From positions 1-35,668 of IMG/VR virus record IMGVR_UViG_3300042894_003880: a DNA stretch of 35,668 nucleotides; one strand, 5' to 3'. The stretch comes from a virus. The position numbers and the translations under genes were made by a program. Positions 1-8,520 of the stretch are shown piece after piece; position 1 is the first letter of the stretch, and each line of letters opens with the position of its first letter. The notes under the pieces were generated by a model that saw only the letters and a program-made list of their open reading frames with translations, was not told where the DNA came from and ran no database searches.

Positions 1-748
1 CGCGCCCTGGAACTCTAGACCAATGAATATCAACAGCTTTATAATCACTCTTTTTACTTACTGCATCCATCCACATTTTGTAGTATAAATTCATACCACG
101 AGGAGTAGATACAATAATAATTTTTGTAGTTTTACCTGATGAAATTACAGGATATGTTGAAGTAAAGAATTCTTCTGCTAAGTTATTATGAACGTGAGCA
201 AACTCGTCCATAAATACAAGGTTAAATGATCCGCCACGAACAGAAGAAGCAGCAGTAGAAGCTGCTAACATCTTAGAACCATTTTCTAACTCAATACTAC
301 CTTTATTCCATATAACAATACCTTGTTGTAGCCACATAGGTAAATTTTCATATGCTAATTGGTATCTAGATAGAATCTCAACAGCTAATGATTTTTTATT
401 GGCAGTAATAGCAATGTTATAATTTTCAGTAAATAGCGATAACCATAAAAGATAACCAACAGATGTGGTGGTTTTACCTGATTGTCGACCAATTCTTACA
501 ATAGAAAATCTATTCTCATGAAATGCTTGAACCATTTCTTCTTGGTAATCATGCATATCAAAATAAACAAGACCTTCATCAAGATTAATAATTTTTACAT
601 AATTTCTAATAAAATATATTGGATTATTAATACATTTTCTAATCTCATCTCTTTGGAATTCATCAAATTCCCAATTTTCAATGCCTGCTCTTCTTAAATT
701 AGGGTTATCTCTATAATATAATTTATTACTGCCTTCAAAATCAATCAT
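1..748 (-). CDS. 17: Terminase large subunit gp17 (partial, C-terminus off window)
   Basis: DNA-packaging motor: ATPase plus headful nuclease that drives DNA into the prohead through the portal. The first 249 codons are visible and the gene runs off the left edge. Seen: Walker A GRQSGKTT at residues 87-94, Walker B LVFMDE at 177-182 with the catalytic Glu, and a coupling motif STPRG at 214-218. These match the N-terminal ATPase domain of T4 gp17. The nuclease domain lies outside the window. The ATG (746-748) overlaps the gp16 stop as ATGA, which implies translational coupling of the two terminase subunits. The open frame uses no unusual codons. The identification rests on motifs together with the 16-17 gene order and is firm. 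Confidence 0.97.
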   Translation of the reverse strand, partial: MIDFEGSNKLYYRDNPNLRRAGIENWEFDEFQRDEIRKCINNPIYFIRNYVKIINLDEGLVYFDMHDYQEEMVQAFHENRFSIVRIGRQSGKTTTSVGYLLWLSLFTENYNIAITANKKSLAVEILSRYQLAYENLPMWLQQGIVIWNKGSIELENGSKMLAASTAASSVRGGSFNLVFMDEFAHVHNNLAEEFFTSTYPVISSGKTTKIIIVSTPRGMNLYYKMWMDAVSKKSDYKAVDIHWSRVPGR

Positions 749-1176
749 TCAGTATTCTCATTTTTAATAGATCTTATTAAATCTTTTGTGGATCCAACGA
801 AAACTGCATTTTTTATATTTTGTGTAACGGTTTCTTTTTTTCCGGTAATGTCGCGCATTTTCTTTTGAACTTCTAGTAGTTCTTTTGATGCATCAACAAC
901 AGTTTTGATCATATTACCTGCGACTTCAAAATCGCGAGCTTTTTCTGATTGCCTAGCAATAGCTAACATATCATCAATTGCTTCAGTTCCTTTTGATATT
1001 AATATATCGATACTTTCGCGGGTTCTTTCGTAATCAGTTTTTAAATCATGATCGAGTAATGTTGAAAGGTTATGCGTTGATTCTACAGGTAAAAATTCTG
1101 CAAATTCAGTTTCTTCTTCTGTCACCGGTGAAGGAACGTTAAATAAATCCTCCATCGTTCTATTAAATTTACTCAT
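745..1176 (-). CDS. 16: Terminase small subunit gp16
   Basis: Small terminase subunit, which recognises phage DNA and regulates gp17 ATPase and nuclease activity during packaging. The protein is 143 residues, close to the roughly 160 of T4 gp16. It is acidic at the N-terminus and mostly helical, with a central stretch (about residues 45-110) typical of the oligomerising coiled-coil core of T4-like small terminases. No enzymatic motif is expected and none is seen. It lies three bases after gp15 and overlaps gp17 by four bases (ATGA). The call depends on its position directly before gp17 as well as on the sequence pattern. In some T4-like phages the pac-like recognition sequence lies within the 3' part of this gene; I did not identify one here. 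Confidence 0.9.
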   Translation of the reverse strand: MSKFNRTMEDLFNVPSPVTEEETEFAEFLPVESTHNLSTLLDHDLKTDYERTRESIDILISKGTEAIDDMLAIARQSEKARDFEVAGNMIKTVVDASKELLEVQKKMRDITGKKETVTQNIKNAVFVGSTKDLIRSIKNENTE

Positions 1177-1179
1177 AAG

Positions 1180-2142
1180 TTATATTGTTTTATCAATTAT
1201 TACTACATCTAATGCATATGGACCAATTGGTGGAAAAGTATTTGGAGTTGGAGTTATTGATGTTGCATAAACTAATCCGCTTTCGGGTAATTCTCCTATA
1301 AAATATTCTGCAGATCCTGCAACATTTCTTAGTAATGCGTGTTTAGTAAATGAGCCTATTACATTTGACACAGATAATATTTTTGTATATTTATCCCATG
1401 AAGCCACTGTTGCTTTTGCTGAAGCTGTGTCATAATTATATCCTTGATATATATTTTCCCCTCCAACAAAATCACCGAATCCATCAATTAATTTTAAATT
1501 AATGTAAGTATAATTTTGAGGAATATACATATTTGTATTCGCAGTTAAAATTGGAATATATGTTAATGGCGGTTGGTAAATAAAACTTCTGGCTGTAAAT
1601 GTTAACGTTCTAAATACCGATCTAACTGGAGAATCAAATGAACCTGTTGAATCTTCTTCTTCGGAATCTCCATTAAATGTTACGGGTATAGTTTTAATTA
1701 TACCTGCTTCCGGAACCATAACGATACGCATATTATAATCCGGTTGAAAATGCGATAAAATATATTCCATTATTTGATTGGCATCTTCAATATTTCTTGT
1801 GTACAATATTAATTCAAAATTAAAATTATATGGAATAGGTGAATTAACATAAGTATCTCCTAATCCAGCGCACCCCATCAATTTATTTACAGGGTTTAAT
1901 TTTCTATCTACATCATACTCCATGGTCGTTAACCCATATTCAATACGAGGTAAAGTTATTTGGACTTTTTCGCGCGAAATATCTAATCTTTTTACATATT
2001 TTTCTTTATCGCCATAGATAATAGGAACTATCATTCTTTCTACTTCTATCCCATTATCATCGTATTTTATTAATGGAATATCTTTAAATAAACTAGCAAA
2101 TGTAATGGTAGTTTTTCTTATTGATTGTAATCTGTATGTCAT
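1180..2142 (-). CDS. 15: Tail sheath stabiliser / tail completion protein gp15
   Basis: Caps the finished tail and joins it to the neck. Residues 1-200 follow T4 gp15: an N-terminal helix, a VPIIYGDKEKY segment (T4 has VPITYASKEHF), LPRIEYGL (T4 LPRINLHL), PIPYNFNFELILYTR (T4 PIKMIYELSIFTR) and a YQPP/YIP region. At 320 residues it is longer than T4 gp15 (272). The extra C-terminal part, about residues 215-290, is a GGENIYQG...VASWD module that also occurs in gp14, gp8 and gp7 of this phage. The start ATG is preceded by AAAGGT, which overlaps the end of gp14. Operon order 13-14-15-16-17 is as in T4. Confidence 0.93.
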   Translation of the reverse strand: MTYRLQSIRKTTITFASLFKDIPLIKYDDNGIEVERMIVPIIYGDKEKYVKRLDISREKVQITLPRIEYGLTTMEYDVDRKLNPVNKLMGCAGLGDTYVNSPIPYNFNFELILYTRNIEDANQIMEYILSHFQPDYNMRIVMVPEAGIIKTIPVTFNGDSEEEDSTGSFDSPVRSVFRTLTFTARSFIYQPPLTYIPILTANTNMYIPQNYTYINLKLIDGFGDFVGGENIYQGYNYDTASAKATVASWDKYTKILSVSNVIGSFTKHALLRNVAGSAEYFIGELPESGLVYATSITPTPNTFPPIGPYALDVVIIDKTI

Positions 2143-2151
2143 ATTTTACCT

Positions 2152-3015
2152 TTAGTATTTTAAACTACCAAAACCTTCTGATGGGTCTAAGAATCCAATT
2201 ACTTCATTAAATATAGGTAAATTATCAAATTGAGATTCACGAATTTTCGTATCAACGACAGTTAATAAATAGCTAGAATTACTTGTTTGACCAACAATAG
2301 ATCCTGCTGTGTTAGAGAATTCCCCTTTGGTATTCATTACAACTAATATTGTATTTGCTGCATCCCAAGAAACTACTTCAGCTTGAGCTAATTTATTATT
2401 TGCAGCTCCTTGATAAATAATTTCGCCAGCCACGTAATTACCGGTTCCATTTTGAACGTCAATTATCGTTTTATATGCTTCAATAAGTTCTATTTCATCA
2501 ATAAACTCAATACCAGTATCAAGGCTTTCGTCATTATATTTGAACGGTTCAAGAGATAATTCGTAATAAAATGGTCTTATTCTACCTAGAGTATATAAAT
2601 CTTTTGATGTGTTAACAAACTTAATTTCAAATAATTCGCCTGAATCTTTAAAAAATGGAATAAAAATTAAATTTCCTTCCTTTGGAACTTCGAACTGATT
2701 ATTAGTTCGTTTCATAAATTCTTTAAAGGTAAATTGAATTTTAGTCTGGTTTCTTACTTCCAATCCAAATTTAGAAAAGAAATCCTGTTCGTCTCCATAA
2801 TCCATTGTATTGACAAGATACATATCCATTTTATACGCGTCATCAAAATGCTTTAAAGGATCGTCTCCATAGATCAAATCTCGTCCTTCAACGTTCGTAT
2901 TTGGAATATAGTACCCGCTAAAGCCTTGGATATTTATCGCCTCGTTGTAGAGATCCTCAATTAAATTTATCTCGACTGCAGGTTTACCATAATTCTGAAA
3001 ATATTTACTTGGCAT
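2152..3015 (-). CDS. 14: Neck protein gp14
   Basis: Forms the head-tail connector neck with gp13. The T4 gp14 signature is visible: GYYIPN followed by DLIYGDDPLKHFDDAYK (T4: YYVPR and DLIFGEDLKNKFTKAWK), then FFSKFGLEV (T4 FFSNFGMQV) and PKEGNLIFIPF (T4 PKEGDLIYFPM), and an LFEIKFV strand. The protein is 287 residues against 256 in T4. The difference comes from a C-terminal insertion (about residues 188-262) with the YVAGEIIYQG...VVSWD pattern shared with gp15, gp7 and gp8. Five bases separate gp13 and gp14, so they are co-transcribed. Confidence 0.93.
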   Translation of the reverse strand: MPSKYFQNYGKPAVEINLIEDLYNEAINIQGFSGYYIPNTNVEGRDLIYGDDPLKHFDDAYKMDMYLVNTMDYGDEQDFFSKFGLEVRNQTKIQFTFKEFMKRTNNQFEVPKEGNLIFIPFFKDSGELFEIKFVNTSKDLYTLGRIRPFYYELSLEPFKYNDESLDTGIEFIDEIELIEAYKTIIDVQNGTGNYVAGEIIYQGAANNKLAQAEVVSWDAANTILVVMNTKGEFSNTAGSIVGQTSNSSYLLTVVDTKIRESQFDNLPIFNEVIGFLDPSEGFGSLKY

Positions 3016-3020
3016 AATGT

Positions 3021-3767
3021 TTATCCAACTAAAAATTGAACGGGTAATTCGTATCTATCTTGCATTTCAGTTTCCAATCTTTGAATATCTGCTGTTGCTT
3101 CGTCAAATGTTTCTTTACCATTTAGCGTCAATCCACCTGGAAGTTGGATTCCTCCAAATTTCTTCATATTATCGCCCCATTGACGTTTAAATAATGAAGT
3201 AACGTATTCTTTTAGCCAACGGTCATTATAAACGCTTTCATATGTTTCTGGATCAATAGCTTTATATCCTTCTGCAATTACATTAGTACCAACTGGTATT
3301 TGAGCAGAACCCCAACCCCAATCAACATATAATTTATGGGTATGGCGCTGAAATCTAATTGGAACATCTCCTGTAAACATTTCGCTTAAATTTTGAAGAT
3401 GCTGCATTGTAATAGAGAAATTGGTATAAGATGTTGATGTAAAATCATATAATTCGTGTAAACGAAGTTGATATCTTAAATCAAACATATTATTTTTTGT
3501 GATTGTATCATTAAGAGGAAATACTCTTGTAATGCCTAAAATGCCTGGATCAACATTAAAATATCTTTGATCAACATCTTCTTGTGTAATTACATGCATC
3601 CAATAAAAAGATTCAGTTGCATCATAATGGTAATCTTGATAGAATTGTAATGCATCATCTATTCTATCTTCTAATTGATCATCATCAACATTTATCTTTA
3701 TTACTGGAGCACCTAATCTTCTTAGAGCATAATCTTTTAATTCATCTCTTGTTGTAACTTGAGCCAT
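3021..3767 (-). CDS. 13: Neck protein gp13
   Basis: Head-completion/neck protein that binds below the portal before the tail is joined. It is 248 residues (T4 gp13 is 309). The N-terminus LKDYALRRLGAPVIKIN is the highly conserved opening of this family in T4-like phages, followed by a DDDQLEDRIDDALQFYQDYH helix. The C-terminal half has the WGSAQIPVG and YVTSLFKRQWGDNMKKF segments typical of the family. The start ATG at 3767 has only a weak AGG upstream. It lies directly downstream of the fibre gene, so it may be read through from there or have its own promoter in the 80-base gap. Confidence 0.93.
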   Translation of the reverse strand: MAQVTTRDELKDYALRRLGAPVIKINVDDDQLEDRIDDALQFYQDYHYDATESFYWMHVITQEDVDQRYFNVDPGILGITRVFPLNDTITKNNMFDLRYQLRLHELYDFTSTSYTNFSITMQHLQNLSEMFTGDVPIRFQRHTHKLYVDWGWGSAQIPVGTNVIAEGYKAIDPETYESVYNDRWLKEYVTSLFKRQWGDNMKKFGGIQLPGGLTLNGKETFDEATADIQRLETEMQDRYELPVQFLVG

Positions 3768-3847
3768 TTTAAATGCCTATTTGTATCTATTGTAGTATTG
3801 GAATTGATAAATTAAATATGTAAAAGTAAATATCGCCTAATATATTT
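3768..3847. other. Intergenic gap between fibre gene and gp13
   Basis: Eighty AT-rich bases, the largest gap in the window. I see no hairpin followed by a T-run on the minus strand, so there is no clear terminator for the fibre gene. A TACAAATA octamer (minus strand, 3785 to 3778) resembles the T4 late promoter box at 7 of 8 positions, but it lies only about 10 bases from the gp13 start codon, which is too close for a normal leader. Confidence 0.4.
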
Positions 3848-6800
3848 TTATTTTTTCTCTAATTCATCAATTCTGTTAGTCAATTCTTTTATCGCTTCTA
3901 TTAAATATGCAATAATACCTGAATAGTTTACGCTTTTTAATCCAGTATTATTAGTATTGACTAAAAATGGTAATATACTTTCTAATTGTTGCGCAATAAC
4001 ACCAGCGCTTTTATTTTTATTAGATTTCCATATAAATTCTACTCCGCTAATATTGTTTATTACATCCAAACTATTCGTTATTTGTGTGACGTCAGTTTTA
4101 ACGGATTCGTCAGATAAAGAATTAAATGTAGTAGAATTTAAAGTTCCTGTGTTTGGGTTAAAATATAAATTAGTACTCGAAGTATTTGCAGTTGCTAATG
4201 TTCCGGATGATACATTTGCTAATAATAAATTGTAATCGTAATCAGTTGTTGAATCATCTGAAATCTTTATACCAGTATTAGCTCTAGCAAATGCAGCAGT
4301 AGAAATTGCTACACCAGTATTAGCTTGAGCAAATGCTGCTTGTCCTATCGTTTCTGTATTAGCTCTAGCAAATGCAGCAGTAGAAATTGCTACACCAGTA
4401 TTAGCTTGAGAGAATGCTGCTTGTCCTATGGTTTCGGTATTTGCTCTTGAAAACGCTGCTGTAGCAATTGTTACTCCAGTATTAGCTTGAGAGAATGCTG
4501 CTTGTCCTATGGTTTCGGTATTTGCTCTTGAAAACGCTGCTGTAGCAATTGTTACGCCAGTATTAGCAACACCATATGCTGCAGTAGAAACTGTTACGCC
4601 AGTATTAGCAACACCATATGCTGCAGTAGAAACTGTTACTCCAGTATTAGCAACACCATATGCTGCAGTAGAAACTGTTACGCCAGTATTAGCCTGACTA
4701 AATGCAGCTTGACCTATATTTTCTGTATTTGCTCTAGCAAATGCAGCTTGACCAATTGTTACTCCAGCGTTAGCTTGAGTAAACGCAGAGTTAGCCTTAC
4801 CAAATGCAGCTTGACCTATAGTTACTCCAGTGTTAGCCTGACTAAATGCAGAGTTAGCCTGACTAAATGCAGCTTGACCGATTGTTACTCCAGTGTTAGC
4901 CTGACTAAATGCAGAGTTAGCCTGACTAAATGCAGCTTGACCGATTGTTACTCCAGTGTTAGCCTGACTAAATGCAGAGTTAGCCTGACTAAATGCAGCT
5001 TGACCGATAGTTACTCCAGTGTTAGCCTGACTAAATGCAGCTTGACCTATAGTTACTCCAGTATTTGAGTTATTGTAAGCAGAGTTAGCCTGACTAAATG
5101 CAGCTTGACCTATAGTTACTCCAGTGTTAGCCTGACTAAATGCAGAAATACTTAAATCCGTAAAGTATGTTCCATGTTGGCCATCAAGTAAATCTGCATT
5201 AAGGTTTGATACGTTAGTATTAGATACAACAGAAAAAGGTGCAGTACCATTTGCAACCGAAAAACTAGGAGTAGTTAATAACGCATTACTTGCTAATACA
5301 ACAGTACTTCCTGTTCCAGTTCTTCCAGAAATCATTGAAGACGTAACTGTATTGCTATCCCCAGTAGAAATTAATGTTCCAGTATTTCCAGGTAAAGTTA
5401 ATGTCGCATTATTTGCAATTGCATTTGTTTGGATATTAATATATCCACTAGAAGAACCGTTTAATGTTATGATTTTTCCGCTATTTAATGCAATATTTTC
5501 TGAACTAGTCCACGCATTAGCAGTTCCGCCAACCCAGTTAAGAGTTTTGTCAGTCGTTCCTTTAATGGTAATACCGCCACCATTAGCTGTATTATCAGAA
5601 GCAGCGCTAATACTAGCGTCAAATGCTCCTGGAATTTGACTATTTCCACTTAATATTAATTTATTGTTAGCAGAATCAATAGATAAAATAGTTGCGCCAC
5701 CTGCAGGAGAACCAGTACCTGCATTTATTTTTATGATAGTCATGCCTGGAATCAACCCAACAACAGTATTTGAGCCAGATATTAGTACTGTTGCATTTGA
5801 TGTAGAAGTCGCATATAATTGTATATTAGCAATAGCTACTACATCGCCTAAAGTTATATTTTTATCATCAATTGATAATGTATTTGTATTTAAAGTTGTT
5901 GTTGGTCCATTTACAGTTAAACTTCCAGAAATAACAACATCACTACCAAATGAAATATTATTATTAATTTTATTATTAATATAATCATACAAGAATGTAT
6001 TAGCTCCATCTAATTCATTCTTTGTTGTTATTTTATTAAATACAGTTGGATTATCAACATCCCTTAATTGCCATTCTTTTCCTGCATTATACCATCTAAA
6101 TATAGCATTAGCTCCACTATCTACTGATCTATTTACTATAATTTCCGTATTTCCAGTAATAGTTGAGCCTGTATTGGATTGGAATATATACTGGCTTGAA
6201 TCTGTTACCGTCGCTCCATAGTTTATAAATGTTCCAGTAACATATAGATTTGACGTTGATAGTGTATCTATAGAAGCATTAGTCGCAAAAATTGTATTAT
6301 TTACTTTTAAAATATTAGTAAATATATTTGAACTTGAAATACTTGTATTAGAAACAATTGATCCATCTGTGAAAATTGAATTTGCATTTGTTGATTTAAT
6401 TGTATTATAAAATACAATATTTCCAGATAAATATGTGTTATCGTTTAAATATGTATTTCCAGAAGTAGAAATAGTTCCGGTTAAACTTGTATTACCAGCT
6501 AATGTTGTATTACCAGAAGCATATGTGTTTCCAGTTAAACTTGTATTACCAGCTAATGTTGTATTACCAGAAGTAGAAATAGTTCCGGTTAAAATTGTAT
6601 TCCCTGTTAAACTAGTATTTCCAGAAGTAGAAATAGTTCCGGTTAAAGTTGTGTTACCTGTTAAACTTGTATTACCAGTCAATAAAGCAGAAATAGTTCC
6701 TGATAATGTTGTGTTTCCTGTTAAACTTGTATTACCAGATAAAGTTGTATTACCGGAAGCGGAAATAGATCCTAATAATGCTGTATTTCCTGTTAAACTT

Positions 6801-8479
6801 GTATTACCAGCTAATGTTGTATCCCCCGAAGTGGAAATAGTTCCAGTTAAACTTGTATTACCAGCTAATGTTGTGTTCCCAGAAGTAGAAATAGTTCCTG
6901 ATAATGTTGTATTCCCTGTTAAACTTGTATTTCCAGAAACAGATACTAATCCGATTAAGATAGTATTACCGGATAGATTTGTGTTCCCAGATAAAGTTGT
7001 ATTACCAGAAGTAGAAATAGTTCCTGATAAATACACGTTACCCGAAGCATATGTATTTCCAGATAAACTAGTATTTCCAGTTAAACTTGTATTTCCAGTC
7101 AATAAAGCAGAAATAGTTCCTGATAATGTTGTGTTTCCTGTTAAACTTGTATTACCAGATAACGTTGTATTTCCGCTTAAACTAGTTCTTCCGGTTAAGC
7201 TTGTATTACCTGATGTAGAAATAGTTCCCGATAAATATACATTACCCGAAGCATATGTATTTCCGGTTAAACTTGTATTACCAGAAGTAGAAATAATTCC
7301 AGATAAAGTTGTGTTACCTGTTAAATTAGTATTTCCAGCTAATGTTGTATTACCTGAAATAGATACTAATCCAGATAGATTTGTATTACCAGCTAATGTT
7401 GTATTTCCAGAAGTAGAAATAATTCCAGATAAATATACATTACCCGAAGCATATGTATTTCCGGTTAAACTGGTATTACCAGAAGTAGAAATAGTTCCTG
7501 ATAATGTTGTGTTTCCAGTTAAACTTGTATTACCAGCTAATGTTATGTTACCAGAAGCAGATACTAAGCCATTTAAATAAGTTTTATCAGAAAGATATGT
7601 GTTACCAGAAGCATATGTATTACCAGCTAAACTAGTATTTCCAGATAAATTAATTTTTCCATTTACAACCGTATTACCCGCTAAACTCGTATTACCTGAT
7701 GTAGAAATAGTTCCCGATAAATATACATTACCCGAAGCATATGTATTTCCGGTTAAACTGGTATTACCAGAAGTAGAAATAATTCCAGATAAATATACAT
7801 TACCCGAAGCATATGTATTTCCGGTTAAACTGGTATTACCAGAAGTAGAAATAGTTCCAGTTAAACTTGTATTACCAGCTAATGTTATGTTACCAGAAGC
7901 AGATACTAAGCCATTTAAATAAGTTTTATCAGAAAGATATGTGTTACCAGAAGCATATGTATTACCAGCTAAACTAGTATTTCCAGATAATCGTGTAATG
8001 CCAGAAGTAGTAATTAGCCCAGTTAAATAGGTATTGTTAGTTAAATAGGTATTTCCAGATAAAATTGTATTTCCAGAAATAAGAATACTTCCAGATAAAT
8101 TGACAGAATTAGCAACAATTAAAGAATTATTTACTGTTGCTATTTCTGCGACCAAATTAGAAGAAGAAATAATTGTATTACTATTAATACTTCCTGAAGC
8201 GAGTATGCTTGTATTTTTAAATATGCTTAATGTATCATATAATATAGTTGGTGCATATATATCAACAATACTTCCTGTTACTCCCCCAATAGAAACATTA
8301 CCACCAAAAATAGAAGAATTTGCTACATATAAACCAGTATTAGGAGAATTTAAATATAATGTTCCGAGATTTTTAAAGAAATCTCCGGTAAGAAGGTTGT
8401 TCATATTTGTCACTAGTTGATTTGTTGTTATCATCCAGTGAGAAAATGTATTAGAATATGTAATCGGTGATATAGCCAC
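3848..8479 (-). CDS. Giant repetitive tail fibre/adhesin with C-terminal S74-type intramolecular chaperone
   Basis: 1543-residue probable trimeric tail fibre, likely receptor-binding. Start is GTG, preceded by AAGGGA seven bases upstream. Residues 1-60 contain TFSHWMITTNQLV, an N-terminal pattern seen in marine T4-like fibres and probably the attachment part. Residues about 130-690 are hexapeptide-like repeats (xL[ST]GNT), which suggest a beta-helix. Residues about 700-1100 hold common phage-fibre segments: LTVNGPTTTLNTNTLSIDDK, then GGGITIKGTTDKTLNW, then NADLLDGQHGTYF. Residues about 1105-1410 are Ala-rich 21- and 14-residue repeats (AFSQANTGVTIGQ). Residues 1456-1543 match the intramolecular chaperone (peptidase S74) domain, with the Ser-Lys dyad S1456/K1461 in SDESVK and VNYSGIIAYLIEAIKEL. 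Self-cleavage is predicted between S1456 and D1457. It occupies the place of T4 wac (fibritin) or gene 12, beside gp13. Confidence 0.88.
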   Translation of the reverse strand: MAISPITYSNTFSHWMITTNQLVTNMNNLLTGDFFKNLGTLYLNSPNTGLYVANSSIFGGNVSIGGVTGSIVDIYAPTILYDTLSIFKNTSILASGSINSNTIISSSNLVAEIATVNNSLIVANSVNLSGSILISGNTILSGNTYLTNNTYLTGLITTSGITRLSGNTSLAGNTYASGNTYLSDKTYLNGLVSASGNITLAGNTSLTGTISTSGNTSLTGNTYASGNVYLSGIISTSGNTSLTGNTYASGNVYLSGTISTSGNTSLAGNTVVNGKINLSGNTSLAGNTYASGNTYLSDKTYLNGLVSASGNITLAGNTSLTGNTTLSGTISTSGNTSLTGNTYASGNVYLSGIISTSGNTTLAGNTNLSGLVSISGNTTLAGNTNLTGNTTLSGIISTSGNTSLTGNTYASGNVYLSGTISTSGNTSLTGRTSLSGNTTLSGNTSLTGNTTLSGTISALLTGNTSLTGNTSLSGNTYASGNVYLSGTISTSGNTTLSGNTNLSGNTILIGLVSVSGNTSLTGNTTLSGTISTSGNTTLAGNTSLTGTISTSGDTTLAGNTSLTGNTALLGSISASGNTTLSGNTSLTGNTTLSGTISALLTGNTSLTGNTTLTGTISTSGNTSLTGNTILTGTISTSGNTTLAGNTSLTGNTYASGNTTLAGNTSLTGTISTSGNTYLNDNTYLSGNIVFYNTIKSTNANSIFTDGSIVSNTSISSSNIFTNILKVNNTIFATNASIDTLSTSNLYVTGTFINYGATVTDSSQYIFQSNTGSTITGNTEIIVNRSVDSGANAIFRWYNAGKEWQLRDVDNPTVFNKITTKNELDGANTFLYDYINNKINNNISFGSDVVISGSLTVNGPTTTLNTNTLSIDDKNITLGDVVAIANIQLYATSTSNATVLISGSNTVVGLIPGMTIIKINAGTGSPAGGATILSIDSANNKLILSGNSQIPGAFDASISAASDNTANGGGITIKGTTDKTLNWVGGTANAWTSSENIALNSGKIITLNGSSSGYINIQTNAIANNATLTLPGNTGTLISTGDSNTVTSSMISGRTGTGSTVVLASNALLTTPSFSVANGTAPFSVVSNTNVSNLNADLLDGQHGTYFTDLSISAFSQANTGVTIGQAAFSQANSAYNNSNTGVTIGQAAFSQANTGVTIGQAAFSQANSAFSQANTGVTIGQAAFSQANSAFSQANTGVTIGQAAFSQANSAFSQANTGVTIGQAAFGKANSAFTQANAGVTIGQAAFARANTENIGQAAFSQANTGVTVSTAAYGVANTGVTVSTAAYGVANTGVTVSTAAYGVANTGVTIATAAFSRANTETIGQAAFSQANTGVTIATAAFSRANTETIGQAAFSQANTGVAISTAAFARANTETIGQAAFAQANTGVAISTAAFARANTGIKISDDSTTDYDYNLLLANVSSGTLATANTSSTNLYFNPNTGTLNSTTFNSLSDESVKTDVTQITNSLDVINNISGVEFIWKSNKNKSAGVIAQQLESILPFLVNTNNTGLKSVNYSGIIAYLIEAIKELTNRIDELEKK
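4551..4676. repeat. Three tandem 42-base units in the fibre gene
   Basis: Units begin at 4551, 4593 and 4635 and are nearly identical (GTTACGCCAG or GTTACTCCAG starts). Each encodes 14 residues of the pattern TGVTVSTAAYGVAN on the minus strand. A partial fourth unit follows at 4677. The period is a multiple of 3 and of 7 residues, so a gain or loss of units keeps the frame and a heptad pattern. Confidence 0.9.
4851..5040. repeat. Tandem 63-base units in the fibre gene
   Basis: Near-perfect units begin at 4851, 4914 and 4977, with partial and diverged copies on either side. Each encodes 21 residues (AFSQANTGVTIGQAAFSQANS on the minus strand is the repeat phase), which is three heptads. Almost identical DNA points to recent expansion rather than selection on the protein alone. 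Confidence 0.9.
7513..7648. repeat. 136-base perfect direct repeat, copy A (fibre gene)
   Basis: Reading base by base, 7513-7648 is identical to 7855-7990, and the match ends with a mismatch on both sides. The offset is 342 bases (114 codons), so recombination between copies would delete or duplicate 114 residues in frame. Confidence 0.9.
7855..7990. repeat. 136-base perfect direct repeat, copy B (fibre gene)
   Basis: Second copy of the 7513-7648 repeat. A 72-base (24-codon) tandem repeat, with units beginning near 7716 and 7788, lies between the copies. Confidence 0.9.
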
Positions 8480-8512
8480 TTGTTATTCCCTTAAAATAAA
8501 TTTTTACAACAA

Positions 8513-8520
8513 TATTTATA
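8513..8520 (-). promoter_or_regulatory. T4-type late promoter box TATAAATA upstream of fibre gene
   Basis: On the minus strand this reads TATAAATA, a perfect match to the T4 late promoter -10 box, which is the only sequence element those promoters need. It sits 34 bases before the GTG start of the fibre gene, leaving room for a leader with the AAGGGA ribosome site. It overlaps the last codons of the preceding small gene. The octamer is expected by chance several times in DNA this AT-rich, so the support comes from its position. Confidence 0.55.

Noticed and set aside
482-697. Plus-strand 71-codon frame over gp17
   Set aside because: Antisense to a well-conserved part of the terminase and without recognisable features.
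2930-2945. GATAAATA-type boxes inside gp14 and gp15 as late promoters
   Set aside because: They are one base off consensus, deep in coding sequence with no nearby downstream start; such octamers are expected by chance in DNA this AT-rich.
4400-5100. Regular repeats that might suggest a CRISPR array
   Set aside because: The repeats are tandem, in frame and coding on the minus strand, with no unique spacers and no cas genes.
6435-7580. Long plus-strand open frame (381 codons) antisense to the fibre gene, with another at 7599-7922
   Set aside because: Its Val/Pro/Leu-rich repeats are the mirror of the hexapeptide repeats of the fibre gene; no ribosome site, no plausible protein pattern. It stays open only because the repeat unit lacks stop codons on that strand.
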